The notes beneath the pieces were generated by a model. That model worked only from the letters and a program-made list of their open reading frames with translations. It was not told the origin of the DNA and made no database searches. Of a stretch of DNA of 64,000 bases, positions 41,665 through 50,802 are shown one piece after another. The number at the start of each line of letters is the position of its first letter. The first letter of the stretch is position 1. Location: NCBI RefSeq assembly GCF_029784155.1, contig NC_073693.1, positions 190,147,127 through 190,211,126 of the forward strand. Reading direction: 5' to 3'. A program made the translations under genes and the position numbers. This DNA comes from Uranotaenia lowii (lineage: Eukaryota > Arthropoda > Insecta > Diptera > Culicidae).

Positions 41665-42849
41665 CACTGAACCAAATTGGGCGATTAAATTTATAAGGTC
41701 ATTCCAATAAATCTCACTATTCACAGTCAAATTTTAGCTACTAAATTATCCTTTAAAAGATATAGCAAAATCCAATAAATTGTATCTGCTTCACTCACTT
41801 GGTGAAATGCATAGAACAATCCAATAATTATTGAACCAAATTGGGCTATAACATTTATAGGGTCAATCTAATAGATCTTATCATACAGTGTGTTATAGAA
41901 ACTAACGATAAATCCATTACGAAATATAGAAAAATCCAATGAATTTCAGAAGCTTGTTATACCTAGGAAAACATATATAAAATTCCTATAAATTCCATCA
42001 TTCTAAAGTATGTGTACATGTTGGCGTGTCCGTTTCAACTGTTTGGGGAACATAAATCAAGAAGAACGATTGTTTGTGTTGGGCCAGTAATTTTTTAGGA
42101 AGGATTTACCAGTTGAGTGGCAGCAAAGAAAACGGAAATTCCATCGCTTTGATAAAACCTAAACATTTAAAAACGTAAGTTAGAAAAGTGGAAAGGCTGA
42201 ACGACTTGGTGTTGATAATTTGATATCTCTCCTAACAGATAAAACACGGGACTTAAAATGGCGGCCAGCAGCGGAGAAATACAGATCGCGGACTTTAGCT
42301 AGTACACTCACGGTTCCATTCTTCGCCATGCATAGGTAATTCATATTTTTCCAAAATAACATAATTCGTTTCAAACTAAATCCTGATTTTTATTCCCAGG
42401 AAGAACATCATTCCTCCAGATCTGCAGCACCCGACCAACGGAAACAGGATTATTTATGCACCAGCCAAGATCAATATGCATCAGGCATGCAAGCACATCC
42501 CATCACCCACATAAAGTGTTTGAAGTGCAGTGCAGTGTAACTTTATTTTTGTAAGATTTTTTAATATCTTGATTTAATTGTTATAATAAATGTTTTAACG
42601 AAGTAAATTTGTTTATTTATAAATCAGATGAGAAATAGAAATTAAAATACAGACATATTTCATTGCAACAATAGAACCATTCATTACACTAAGTTAAATA
42701 ATAAATTGTAATAATTTCGCTCTCTATAACATTTATTGAAAATTCTTATAAAATAAATCATTTGTCTACTGATAAAAAGTATTGGATTTTCCTTTAGTGC
42801 GAAAGCACTAAAATTCCCAATAAACCTTATAGCCGGATTTTGTTCAGTG
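41665..42849. mobile_element. 1.19-kb TIR element (CACTGAAC ends, TA duplication)
   Basis: Left CACTGAACCAAATTGGGCGA; right, reverse-complemented, CACTGAACAAAATCCGGCTA; TA stands on both sides (41,663-41,664 and 42,850-42,851). AACCAAATTGGGC...ATTTATA.GGTCA recurs at 41,668 and 41,841, so the left arm has an internal repeat. Carries the spliced unit at 42,175-42,591. Confidence 0.85.
42328..42514 (+). CDS. Two-exon 40-aa reading frame in the CACTGAAC element
   Basis: ATGCATAG (42,328-42,335) is followed by the donor GTAATT; the acceptor TTATTCCCAG ends at 42,399. Exon 2 (42,400-42,514) continues RKNIIPPDLQHPTNGNRIIY and ends in TAA; AATAAA is at 42,586-42,591. Upstream, a further intron is suggested by AAAAC|GTAAGT (42,175) and TCTCCTAACAG (ending 42,238), followed by a 14-codon upstream ORF (MAASSGEIQIADFS, 42,258-42,302). 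No known domain. Confidence 0.45.
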
Positions 42850-43131
42850 TAGCGTACGTCGCAACCCAGTAAGCACGTCCTCTCAAAAATCGACAGAGAA
42901 TTCAGAAAATTGAGTACTGGGTATCTCGACTTAGGAAAAAACGATTATATTTCGGTGACACTCGCACACGCCGTGTCCGATATTTCTTCTTATTCGACAT
43001 GGGAGTCATGGGAGCATTTTTCTGAAGAACTTAACTGGGCCGACGGGCGAAAGCTGCTCGTTTGATATTATTCTTATTATTATATCACCGGGTTACTCGT
43101 TTCGAATAAACTGTGTGCAAGCACAGCATTG

Positions 43132-43165
43132 TCAGTTCCAGACGTACCCTCGTGTGGTGTGGTCG
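43132..43165 (+). promoter_or_regulatory. Inr + DPE core promoter of a host gene
   Basis: TCAGTT (43,132-43,137) fits the arthropod initiator TCAKTY with A+1 at 43,134. GGTCG at 43,161-43,165 falls exactly at +28 to +32 and matches the DPE consensus RGWYV. No TATA box lies at -30. The transcript would run into the sequence now interrupted by the I element and continue at 49,442. Confidence 0.6.
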
Positions 43166-43568
43166 GGTGATAGCGGGCGGTAAATTTTAAACAAAGGATT
43201 GTTTTTTTTTTTTTTTTTTTTTACAAGTAGTTTTATTAAGGCATTTAACTCATAAAGTTTTTTTGTGCCGAGTATTAATTTCACTTTTGTGTGATGTTAG
43301 TAAGAGGGGGGCCGTAATCGTCGCGGCTACTCAACTGTTAATTAATTTAACTAGAGGAAAGGAAAGAGGATTGTGTAGGGTCGCTCTCGAGTACAGATTT
43401 CCGTCTTGGGTTGGTGGTGGCTTCCTGTAGCGTGGTTTCGTTAGCTACCTCAGGTATTGTCTTCCTGGCCAGCCTTCTTCCCGGTGTTATCGGACCGGTC
43501 GGACGAGAGGTTGTTCTAATGAATAGACGAAAAGAGCATTAGATAGAGTAAGACAGAGGGGAAGAGGA

Positions 43569-46500
43569 CTAAACGACCAAGTCAGACATTTTAAGATATT
43601 TGTATATAGGATACAAATATTCAAGATCTAAGTTTGCCAAGATGTCTCGAATTGGAACACCAGGTGGTTTACGTCGGGCCCTAAGGGTATCCAGTAGCCA
43701 AGCCCTCGATCGATCAAACCGTTCACACGTCCACACAACATGATCAATGTCGTGGTAGCCATCCCCACAAACACAAACATTGCTTGTAACTAGTTGTATA
43801 CGAAACAAATGCGCGTCAAGCCGGCAGTGATTTGACATGAGCCGAGAAACCACGCGAATGAAATCGCGACTCATGTTAAAATGCTTGAACCATGCCTTCG
43901 TCGGAACCTTAGGGATAATCGTATGGAGCCAACGTCCCTTTGTGCCATTATCCCAGCTAGACTGCCAAGCGTTAATCGCTAAAGTGCGAGGTATTGAAAA
44001 GTATTCATTGTAAGTTATTATCCTCTCAAAGATTTCACCTTGTAACGCGCCCACCTTAGCCAATGAGTCCGCATTCTCATTGCCTTGAATAAGACAATGA
44101 GACGGGATCCAAGTTAAGGTAATCCTATACGAATTTTCGATCAGAGCGCTCAATATCCCTGAAATTTCCAGCAAAAAATGGGAAGAGCGCTTCATCAGTT
44201 TCATCGATCGAATTGCCTCAACGGAGCTGAGACTATCCGAATAGATGAAATAGTGGTCTGCGGGCAGTGTGCGAATGTGTTCCAAGGTGCAGTAAATAGC
44301 GGCTAGCTCAGCAGTGTAAACGGAGCATGGCTCTCGAAGCTTGAACGAAGCTTCAAAGCCCTCATTATACACTGCGAAGCCAGTCGCGTTGTCGATTCTA
44401 GAACCATCAGTAAAGAACATTTTTAAAGGATCAATTTCACGTACTTTTGAAGCAAAGATTGAAGGAATAATGTTGGGTCGGACGTGATCTGGTATTCCAC
44501 GGATGTCAGCGGTCATGGACAGATCGAATCTTATCAAGGAACTGCTAATAGGGTAAAAGTGACTCGTGTCCGAATTTAATAAAGAAGGATTTATTTCTAA
44601 TTGACTAAAAGTTTTATAATCATTTACATATTTTACTTGCGGATTAATATTCATAAGCCTTTCCAAATTTTCTATCACCAAAGGATTCATAGTTACACTT
44701 CGAATTAGGAAACGTAGCGATAGATCGAAGAACCGATTTTTCAACGGCATTACTCCCGCCAGTACTTCGAGACCCATCGTATGTGTCGATTGCATACAAC
44801 CCATGGCAATACGCAAACAACGATACTGTATTCGTTCTAGTTTAATCAAGTGGGTATCCGCGGCTGACCCAAAGCAAAAGCTTCCGTATTCTATGACCGA
44901 CAGTATCGTTGTTTGGTATAACCTGATGAGGTCCTGTGGATGAGCACCCCACCAGGTTCCAGTAATCGTTCGAAGAAAATTGATTCTCTTTTGGCATTTT
45001 TGTGTCAAGTACCTAATATGTTTTCCCCAGAGGCATTTAGAGTCGAACCAGACACCCAAATATTTAAAGCTAAGAGATTGAGTTAGAGTTCTACCCATCA
45101 TAAGGAGCTCTATTTGAGGAGGGGAATGCTTCCTTGAAAAAACTACTAACTCGGTTTTACTAGGCGAAAACTCGATGCCTAGATTCCTGGCCCAATGTGA
45201 TAAATTATTTAGAGTTTCTTGTAACGGAGGTTTAATTTGAGTGCCTTTTTTACCTGTGATATGAACAACACTGTCATCCGCAAGCTGTCTTAGCGTGCAA
45301 TTCTGTGCCATACAAGCATCGATTTCTCGGACATAAAAGTTGTATAGCAGGGGGCTTAAACATGAGCCTTGGGGTAGACCCATGTAACTAATTCGTTCAA
45401 CTTTGGTTTCTCCATGACTAAAATGCATGATTTTTTCAGACAACAGGTTATATAAAAAATTATTCAATATTGGTGAAAGCCCGCAAGAGTTAAGATTACT
45501 AGATAGTACTTCTATGGACACCGAATCGAATGCCCCTTTGATGTCCAGAAATACTGCCCCCATCTGCTCTTTTTGGGCAAACGCCAATTGAATGTCTGAT
45601 GAAAGTAATGCTAGACAGTCGTTCGTACCCTTGCCTCTACGGAATCCAAATTGTGTACTTGACAACAGATTGTTCGATTCAACCCATTTATCCAGCCGAA
45701 AGAGAATCATTTTTTCGAGCAATTTCCGGAGACACGAGAGCATTGCAATCGGCCTATACGAGTTGTAATCAGAAACTGGTTTTCCCGGTTTTTGGATGGC
45801 GATGACTTTCACTTGTCTCCAGTCATGCGGAACAATGTTCATCTCTAAACATTTATTGAATAAATTCAACAAGCGTTTCTTAGCGGTATCTGGCAGATTC
45901 TTCAACAAGTTGAATTTTATTCTGTCCAGTCCGGGAGCAGAATTGTTACAAGACCAGAGCGCAAGTGAAAGTTCGACCATCGAGAATTGATCCTCCGTTT
46001 CGGAACTATTCTCTGTATCCCGATAGTTTTTCTGAGCTGGTACTGCGTCCGGACAGACCTTTTTCGCGAATTGTGTGAGCCAACGACTCGAGCTTTCCTC
46101 ACTTTCGTTCGTAGGTGTGTGATTTCGCATGTTTCGAGCTGTTTTCCAAAGCGTGTGCAGAGACGTTTCTCGAGATAACCCATCCACGAATCGCCGCCAG
46201 TACCCACGTTTCTTGCCCCTGATCAAGTTCTTGAACTTGCGTTCCAAGGCCAAGTAACGTTGGAACTTCTCTGGCAATCCGGTTCTGCGAAACTCAACAA
46301 ACGCCTTGCACTTTTCTCCTCGCGCACGTGAGCAGTCTCCATCCCACCACGGAGTGGGAGGCCGTTTTTGTATCGTCGAATTGTCACTCCGTCTGATCTG
46401 TGCCCCGATTGCACATTCCACAATTGTCCCGGAAATAAAACTGTACTCTGCCTCCGGAGGCAGTTCGTCTGTTGAGTCGATGGCTTCAATGACATCCGAT

Positions 46501-47258
46501 GCATACTTTTTCCAATCTATATTCCTTGTGAGGTCATAAGGAATATTGATTTCTTCGGGTGGACTACGACCACTGATGATAGAAATATTGATAGGCAAAT
46601 GATCGCTTCCCTGAGGGTCTTGGATTACCTTCCACGTACAATCCAAACTCAGAGAGGAAGAAGCTAAAGAAAGGTCTAAAATACTATGCTGTGATTGGGA
46701 TCCATTAATTCGAGTCACTTCCCCATTGTTTAAGACAGTCATGTTGAAGTCGTCGCACAGCTCATAAATAATGTTAGCACGTTCATCATCACGTGAGCTA
46801 CCCCAGCCCACGCCATGGGAGTTAAAATCTCCCAGAATTAGCCGGGGTTCTGGGAGAAGTGAAATAATATTCGCCAATTGGTTCCCGCTCACGCTTGAAT
46901 TTGGCGGAATATATACCGAGGCTAGGCAAAGGTCTTGGCCTTTAATTCTAGCTTGGCAACTAACGACTTCAATACCTGGAGATGGTTGTAGTGGAATACG
47001 ATAGAAAGAGTGGCATTTCTTGATCCCCAAAAGAACGCCACCCCCTCTTTGCCCATCTCGATCCAGGCGAATAATATTGTGGCTATGGAAGTTGAAATCA
47101 GTGTTTGGAGAGAGCCAAGTTTCGCATAAGGCGAACACATCACAATTCAAATTGTGTACCAATACCTTAAAGGAGTCTAATTTTGGTAAAATACTTCTGC
47201 AGTTCCATTGTAATACAGAAACAATTTCTCTTACCTCAGTGGACGAGTTATTCATCAA
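43569..47258 (-). CDS. I-clade ORF2: endonuclease, reverse transcriptase, RNase H
   Basis: 1,229 aa, uninterrupted. The APE endonuclease is N-terminal (LQWNCRSILPKLDSFKVL, CETWL, LILGDFNSHGVGWG, GSDHLPINIS). The RT is central (SRPIAMLSCLRKLLEK-type region, FGFRRGKGTNDCLALLSSD, GLPQGSCLSPLLYNFYV, catalytic LADD near residue 661). RNase H is C-terminal (FFTDGSRID near 949, YTAELAAIY, IYSDSLSSVEAI, GNENADSLAKVGA). A C-terminal knuckle CVCGDGYHDIDHVVWTC is near 1164. The layout with RNase H and the EN start fits the I clade (MosquI-like). LADD replaces Y/FADD, and the decayed relative at 24 kb shares it, so it is a family trait. Confidence 0.94.
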   Translation of the reverse strand: MMNNSSTEVREIVSVLQWNCRSILPKLDSFKVLVHNLNCDVFALCETWLSPNTDFNFHSHNIIRLDRDGQRGGGVLLGIKKCHSFYRIPLQPSPGIEVVSCQARIKGQDLCLASVYIPPNSSVSGNQLANIISLLPEPRLILGDFNSHGVGWGSSRDDERANIIYELCDDFNMTVLNNGEVTRINGSQSQHSILDLSLASSSLSLDCTWKVIQDPQGSDHLPINISIISGRSPPEEINIPYDLTRNIDWKKYASDVIEAIDSTDELPPEAEYSFISGTIVECAIGAQIRRSDNSTIQKRPPTPWWDGDCSRARGEKCKAFVEFRRTGLPEKFQRYLALERKFKNLIRGKKRGYWRRFVDGLSRETSLHTLWKTARNMRNHTPTNESEESSSRWLTQFAKKVCPDAVPAQKNYRDTENSSETEDQFSMVELSLALWSCNNSAPGLDRIKFNLLKNLPDTAKKRLLNLFNKCLEMNIVPHDWRQVKVIAIQKPGKPVSDYNSYRPIAMLSCLRKLLEKMILFRLDKWVESNNLLSSTQFGFRRGKGTNDCLALLSSDIQLAFAQKEQMGAVFLDIKGAFDSVSIEVLSSNLNSCGLSPILNNFLYNLLSEKIMHFSHGETKVERISYMGLPQGSCLSPLLYNFYVREIDACMAQNCTLRQLADDSVVHITGKKGTQIKPPLQETLNNLSHWARNLGIEFSPSKTELVVFSRKHSPPQIELLMMGRTLTQSLSFKYLGVWFDSKCLWGKHIRYLTQKCQKRINFLRTITGTWWGAHPQDLIRLYQTTILSVIEYGSFCFGSAADTHLIKLERIQYRCLRIAMGCMQSTHTMGLEVLAGVMPLKNRFFDLSLRFLIRSVTMNPLVIENLERLMNINPQVKYVNDYKTFSQLEINPSLLNSDTSHFYPISSSLIRFDLSMTADIRGIPDHVRPNIIPSIFASKVREIDPLKMFFTDGSRIDNATGFAVYNEGFEASFKLREPCSVYTAELAAIYCTLEHIRTLPADHYFIYSDSLSSVEAIRSMKLMKRSSHFLLEISGILSALIENSYRITLTWIPSHCLIQGNENADSLAKVGALQGEIFERIITYNEYFSIPRTLAINAWQSSWDNGTKGRWLHTIIPKVPTKAWFKHFNMSRDFIRVVSRLMSNHCRLDAHLFRIQLVTSNVCVCGDGYHDIDHVVWTCERFDRSRAWLLDTLRARRKPPGVPIRDILANLDLEYLYPIYKYLKMSDLVV

Positions 47259-48878
47259 AAGAAATTGCTTCTGCGATGAGGGTCATAGTGCAAGCTTTCT
47301 TTTTCAAGACTTCTCTCAAAAGAGGTACAAACATATTAATCATAGTCCTCCAACCTGCTGGTACACTGAAAAAGTCCAAGATGAACGAAACAATTTCCGA
47401 AAATTTCATCTTACCATCAGACGAAAAACTGGGCAAACTGTTCGACGATGGATCAGATGCAGTTTCACTGAGAATTGTTGCATTCCTGTTTGCTACTGAT
47501 GGTCTTGAATTCTGAAGGGAAGTCTGGGGTTTTGACTTACCAGAAAGTGGAGGGAAGTCCTTCGGGGACGGATTAAAACCCGGAGGTCTCTGAATAGGAG
47601 GGGTAGAATAACTATTTCCACTTTGAGGATTTTTTGTTTTATTAACTTTGCTGGCAGCTGATCGGGGTTGTGTGTTGGTTGTGCGTTTCCTTTTTGGAGC
47701 CTGTGAAACATTTTTTTTAACAAATGGCCCAGCTGATGTTCCTTCACATGGATCCTCCCCTTCGGATTCATACTCACTTAGAAGGCCAAACTGGTTCTCT
47801 GAGACGATTGGCAAAGACTTCATCAGCATGTCTCTATATGATTTTTTAGAGCGAGTTTTCAAAGAAGTCTTGATTTTTTCCCGGCGCGATATGTACTTTG
47901 GGCACGCTGAGAGAGCATGAGATTCCTCGCCTGTGCAATACAAACACTTGCTTACTGCTTGTATTTCACACGAAGCTTCCGCATGCTTCTCCCCGCACTT
48001 AGAGCAGCGTGCCTGATTGCAGCAGTAGGCGGCCGTATGATCCAACTGCTTGCAATTCTGGCAGAACATGACCGAAGGCACATAAAGTCTCACAGGTAGA
48101 CGAACCTTCCCGATCGCAACGTAATCAGGAAGTGCAGTGCCGGAAAAGGTAACCCGAAAAGAGTTCGACAGGGAAAACTTTCGTTTTTCCCCTCGCCAGA
48201 TGCTGATTGTAATTGTCGCGCGTCCAACACCTTGACCATTGGAAGAGCAGGATCCTTGAATCGGCCAACCCCTGATTCCATTAGGTCATCGACGGTCAAA
48301 CCCTCTTCGGTTACCACTCCGTCGATTTCCACGTCACGAGCGGGAACGTAAACACGGTATTCGATCGTAAACTTCGGGTCACAAGCAATGGCATTTGCTT
48401 CCTTCAGGCTACCAACAACAATGCGCATCTTGTGCGGTCTCATCGGCTGGTAGCTGATTACGGAAGGGTAAGATCTGTCGAGGTCTCTGGCGATTGAAAT
48501 CACATTAGGTGATTTCCCATTCGTTTTGGACCGGATGTAAACCACCCAAGGTCCCGTCGATTCAGGTTGGTAAACCCGACGGCGAGGAGGAGGTTTAGGC
48601 TCATCTTCATGATCTGCAGGGGGGCAGTTAATTTGAGGTGAGATTGATGATGCAGGGATTACATTCGTAACGGAGGGGCGGGGGCTACCAAACGTGAAAG
48701 GTATCGGGGAAATGGATAGGGTGTATGGTTGAGCAGGAGTGGAGTCGGTATTTTCCATGTCCGACATGCACATAACGTGGTCTTCATTTTCAGGGACAAT
48801 TTCTTCGGAAAGTATTTCCTCAGAAACGAGATCCTCTCGAAATGGAGGATCCTTACCTGCCTCGCCGTCGTCATCCAT
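47248..48878 (-). pseudogene. I-clade ORF1 (RNA-binding gag-like protein) with one frameshift
   Basis: The N-terminal part 48,878-48,230 (MDDDGEAGKDPPFREDL...; a region WVVYIRSKTNGKSPNVISIA resembling an RNA-binding fold) is in one frame. From about 48,230 the homologous frame switches to KRKFSLSNSFRVTFSGTALP, continuing from 48,093 with three cysteine motifs (CQNCKQLDHTAAYC, CSKCGEKHAEASC, CLYCTGEESHALSAC). The related element at 26-27 kb shows FRVTFAGTALP in the same relation. ORF1 coats the element RNA. A single-base indel, not a programmed shift, is the simpler explanation. Confidence 0.85.
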
Positions 48879-49406
48879 TAGTCGGCAACGTTCCGAGCTA
48901 ATGGGTGTAAGCAGAGAGCAAAACCAAAATTAACTAATAATAATAAAAAAAAAATAAAAATAAAAAAAAAAATAAAAAATAATATAACTAATACTTATTA
49001 CTATTGAACAATAAAGAGGAGGAAAATAAATATAAAACCAAAAAGAAAAGAAAAACCAAAAAAAAATTTTTTTTTTTTTTGGAAAAAAAACCAATTATGA
49101 TTTGTGAACCACTCTAATCAAACCTGGTGTCGAACCAACAACGTGGTTCTTTGTTTGCTGGCAGAATGTCGTCGCAGCCGTACAGCACCAGGGTCTATTG
49201 TCTTGAGTCAGTGGAACGATATCGATTGTGATAACTTTCGATGCAGCAACACACGATAATGAATATTGCACTAGCGTTTTATTTCGCTATCCGACAACGG
49301 CACATCGGATAGTAACCTTTTGCGGTATACAAACCCGAATATGAAGAGCAAATAGACTTTTTTTTTTCACACCACTATTTTGTCAAAACACTAGCGAAAG
49401 AATACT

Positions 49407-49440
49407 CGACCGTCTTCGGCGAGTGATGCGAAACGAATGA
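49407..49440 (-). promoter_or_regulatory. Internal Inr + DPE promoter of the I element
   Basis: On the minus strand the element begins GTCATTCG. TCATTC is an Inr with A+1 at 49,438, and GGTCG at 49,411-49,407 is exactly +28 to +32. Internal promoters of this design are established for Drosophila I, jockey and Doc elements. Confidence 0.75.
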
Positions 49441-49441
49441 C

Positions 49442-49567
49442 ACAAAGGATTGTGAAGTGTTGAGAAAATGTAGTGTTAAATAATTATTGTGATTTAGTGA
49501 TATTCCTTAAAAAATGGTGTCAAGTTGTGCAAAAGACATCGCCAATAAGGATGCAATGCAACATTCG
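49442..49567 (+). CDS. First coding exon of an unidentified host gene (5' UTR end + 18 codons)
   Basis: After the second copy of the I-element target duplication, a 5' UTR leads to ATG at 49,514 and 18 codons (MVSSCAKDIANKDAMQHS), ending at the donor TCG|GTAAGTG (49,568). The Inr+DPE promoter at 43,132 lies in the same orientation on the other side of the I-element insertion. Promoter to donor would be about 195 bases without the insertion, normal for a first exon. No later exon can be assigned: 50.1-53.6 kb is TIR elements. The product is not recognised. Confidence 0.55.
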
Positions 49568-49568
49568 G

Positions 49569-50099
49569 TAAGTGACATATGACGATTTATTTAAAACGAA
49601 TTTCATTTCAAAAAAATATATTTTAAATTTTCAAATCGATCTGATTAAATCACCGACCAGGTATCCGAGCAGGTATTAAATTTTGTTTCATTAGAATGAT
49701 CATTCTTAAAACTTTTTTTTTAAGTCTTTGAGAGAGTTTTGCATTGGGTATGTTTGCAAGTTTCACCAAACTGAGCATGCCTCATCACCGGCACGAATTT
49801 TGATCTTAACCGATTAAAAATATTTTCAAAATGTGCTCCTTTTTCTGTCCAAAAGGAAAAAAAAATGCTGCAGCAAATTTCTATTTGTCTGACCTAGGGT
49901 GTGTTCATTTTTTGTTCTTTCTTTATTTCGGTATTCAGAATTAAAAATCAAATCTGAAGACATATGGAATCGCAATTCCAAATTTCGAACCTCAAATTAG
50001 GAATTCAGAAATCAAAATTTTTAATTTAAAGTTTGTTATTCAGAGTTTCGATCGTTTATTTAGGAACCTTGAACTGCGCAATCTGAATTTCATATTGTA
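49569..50099 (+). other. Presumed intron of the preceding gene
   Basis: AT-rich, starts with GTAAGTG. No ORF or repeat is recognised before the TIR element at 50,100. Confidence 0.4.
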
Positions 50100-50674
50100 C
50101 ACTCAGGCAAATTCTTATTATAATTTTCATAAGATGCATCTTATGAACCGCTTTTTAGAGTGCAAAATAATGTTTCATAAGAGTCTTATGAAGTTCTTTC
50201 AATTTTCAAACGATGTTCTTATGAAAAATAGAAGAAACGGCTTTGTGAAAAAAAATGAACACATTCATTCATGGAATCAGTTTTTTTTTTCATCATTTAA
50301 CAGTACGAAGCAATCGCCAGTTCATAGTTATTGTAGTTTCCCTTCAATTTTAAATGTTAATGTTATCTCCGGAATGGTAAGTTTGATTGGATGTGTTTAG
50401 TGTGATCGTTTAATATATTAATAAACTAATATACATTATTTGTTTACTTTTCAGCAAGCTGATCGGCAAAAAACGAAAGGTCGAAGATTGAGGCGGCAAA
50501 AATAAATTTGATGGGCCACGCAGCCGGACGAGAACCATCCAGTCGCAGGGAACCTTCCTTATTCCTGGGCCGGCCGCATACATTGATCAAACAATTTTTA
50601 TTTATAAGCTTCAAAAACGGCAACGAAATTTGAGCGACTTAATACGCCTGAACATGCAAGAATTTGCCAGAGTG
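50100..50674. mobile_element. 575-bp TIR element (CACTC ends) related to the one at 33-35 kb
   Basis: Left CACTCAGGCAAATTCTTATT; right, reverse-complemented, CACTCTGGCAAATTCTTGCA. The first 200 bp match the right arm of the 32,956-34,974 element, in opposite orientation. Contains the split-ATG unit at 50,375-50,505. Flanking duplication not clear. Confidence 0.85.
50375..50505 (+). CDS. Split-ATG 17-aa basic reading frame in the TIR element
   Basis: ATG (50,375-50,377) is followed immediately by GTAAGTTTGA; the intron ends TTTACTTTTCAG at 50,454. Exon 2 encodes QADRQKTKGRRLRRQK and stop TAA (50,503-50,505), overlapping an AATAAA. Nine of 17 residues are Lys or Arg. The intron position and flanks match the minus-strand unit at 34,713. 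It could be the truncated start of a transposase (nuclear-targeting-like basic tail) or a micro-peptide. Confidence 0.45.
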
Positions 50675-50802
50675 AAAAAAAAACCTAATTAAATAATTGT
50701 TTAATGTAAAAAAAGTGCTTTTCAGCATCAGAAAAGTGTTATTGAAAATCTCTAAACAAGAAAGTAAAATTATGAACCTTCGCACTGGTCGGTAGAAACC
50801 CA

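Larger units (their letters stand above)
43202..49441 (-). mobile_element. Full-length I-clade non-LTR retrotransposon
   Basis: 6,240 bp in minus orientation with an 11-bp target duplication ACAAAGGATTG (43,191-43,201 and 49,442-49,452). It has a 5' internal promoter, a 5' UTR with an A-rich stretch (about 48,930-49,090), ORF1, ORF2 overlapping by about 11 bases, a 3' UTR of about 345 bp and a poly(A) tract (T-run 43,202-43,223). ORF2 is intact; ORF1 has one frameshift. It is the reference copy for the fragments at 2.9-35 kb. Confidence 0.95.

Noticed and set aside
43202..43223. T-run considered as a transcription terminator
   Set aside because: It is the poly(A) tail of the I element on the minus strand, next to the target duplication.
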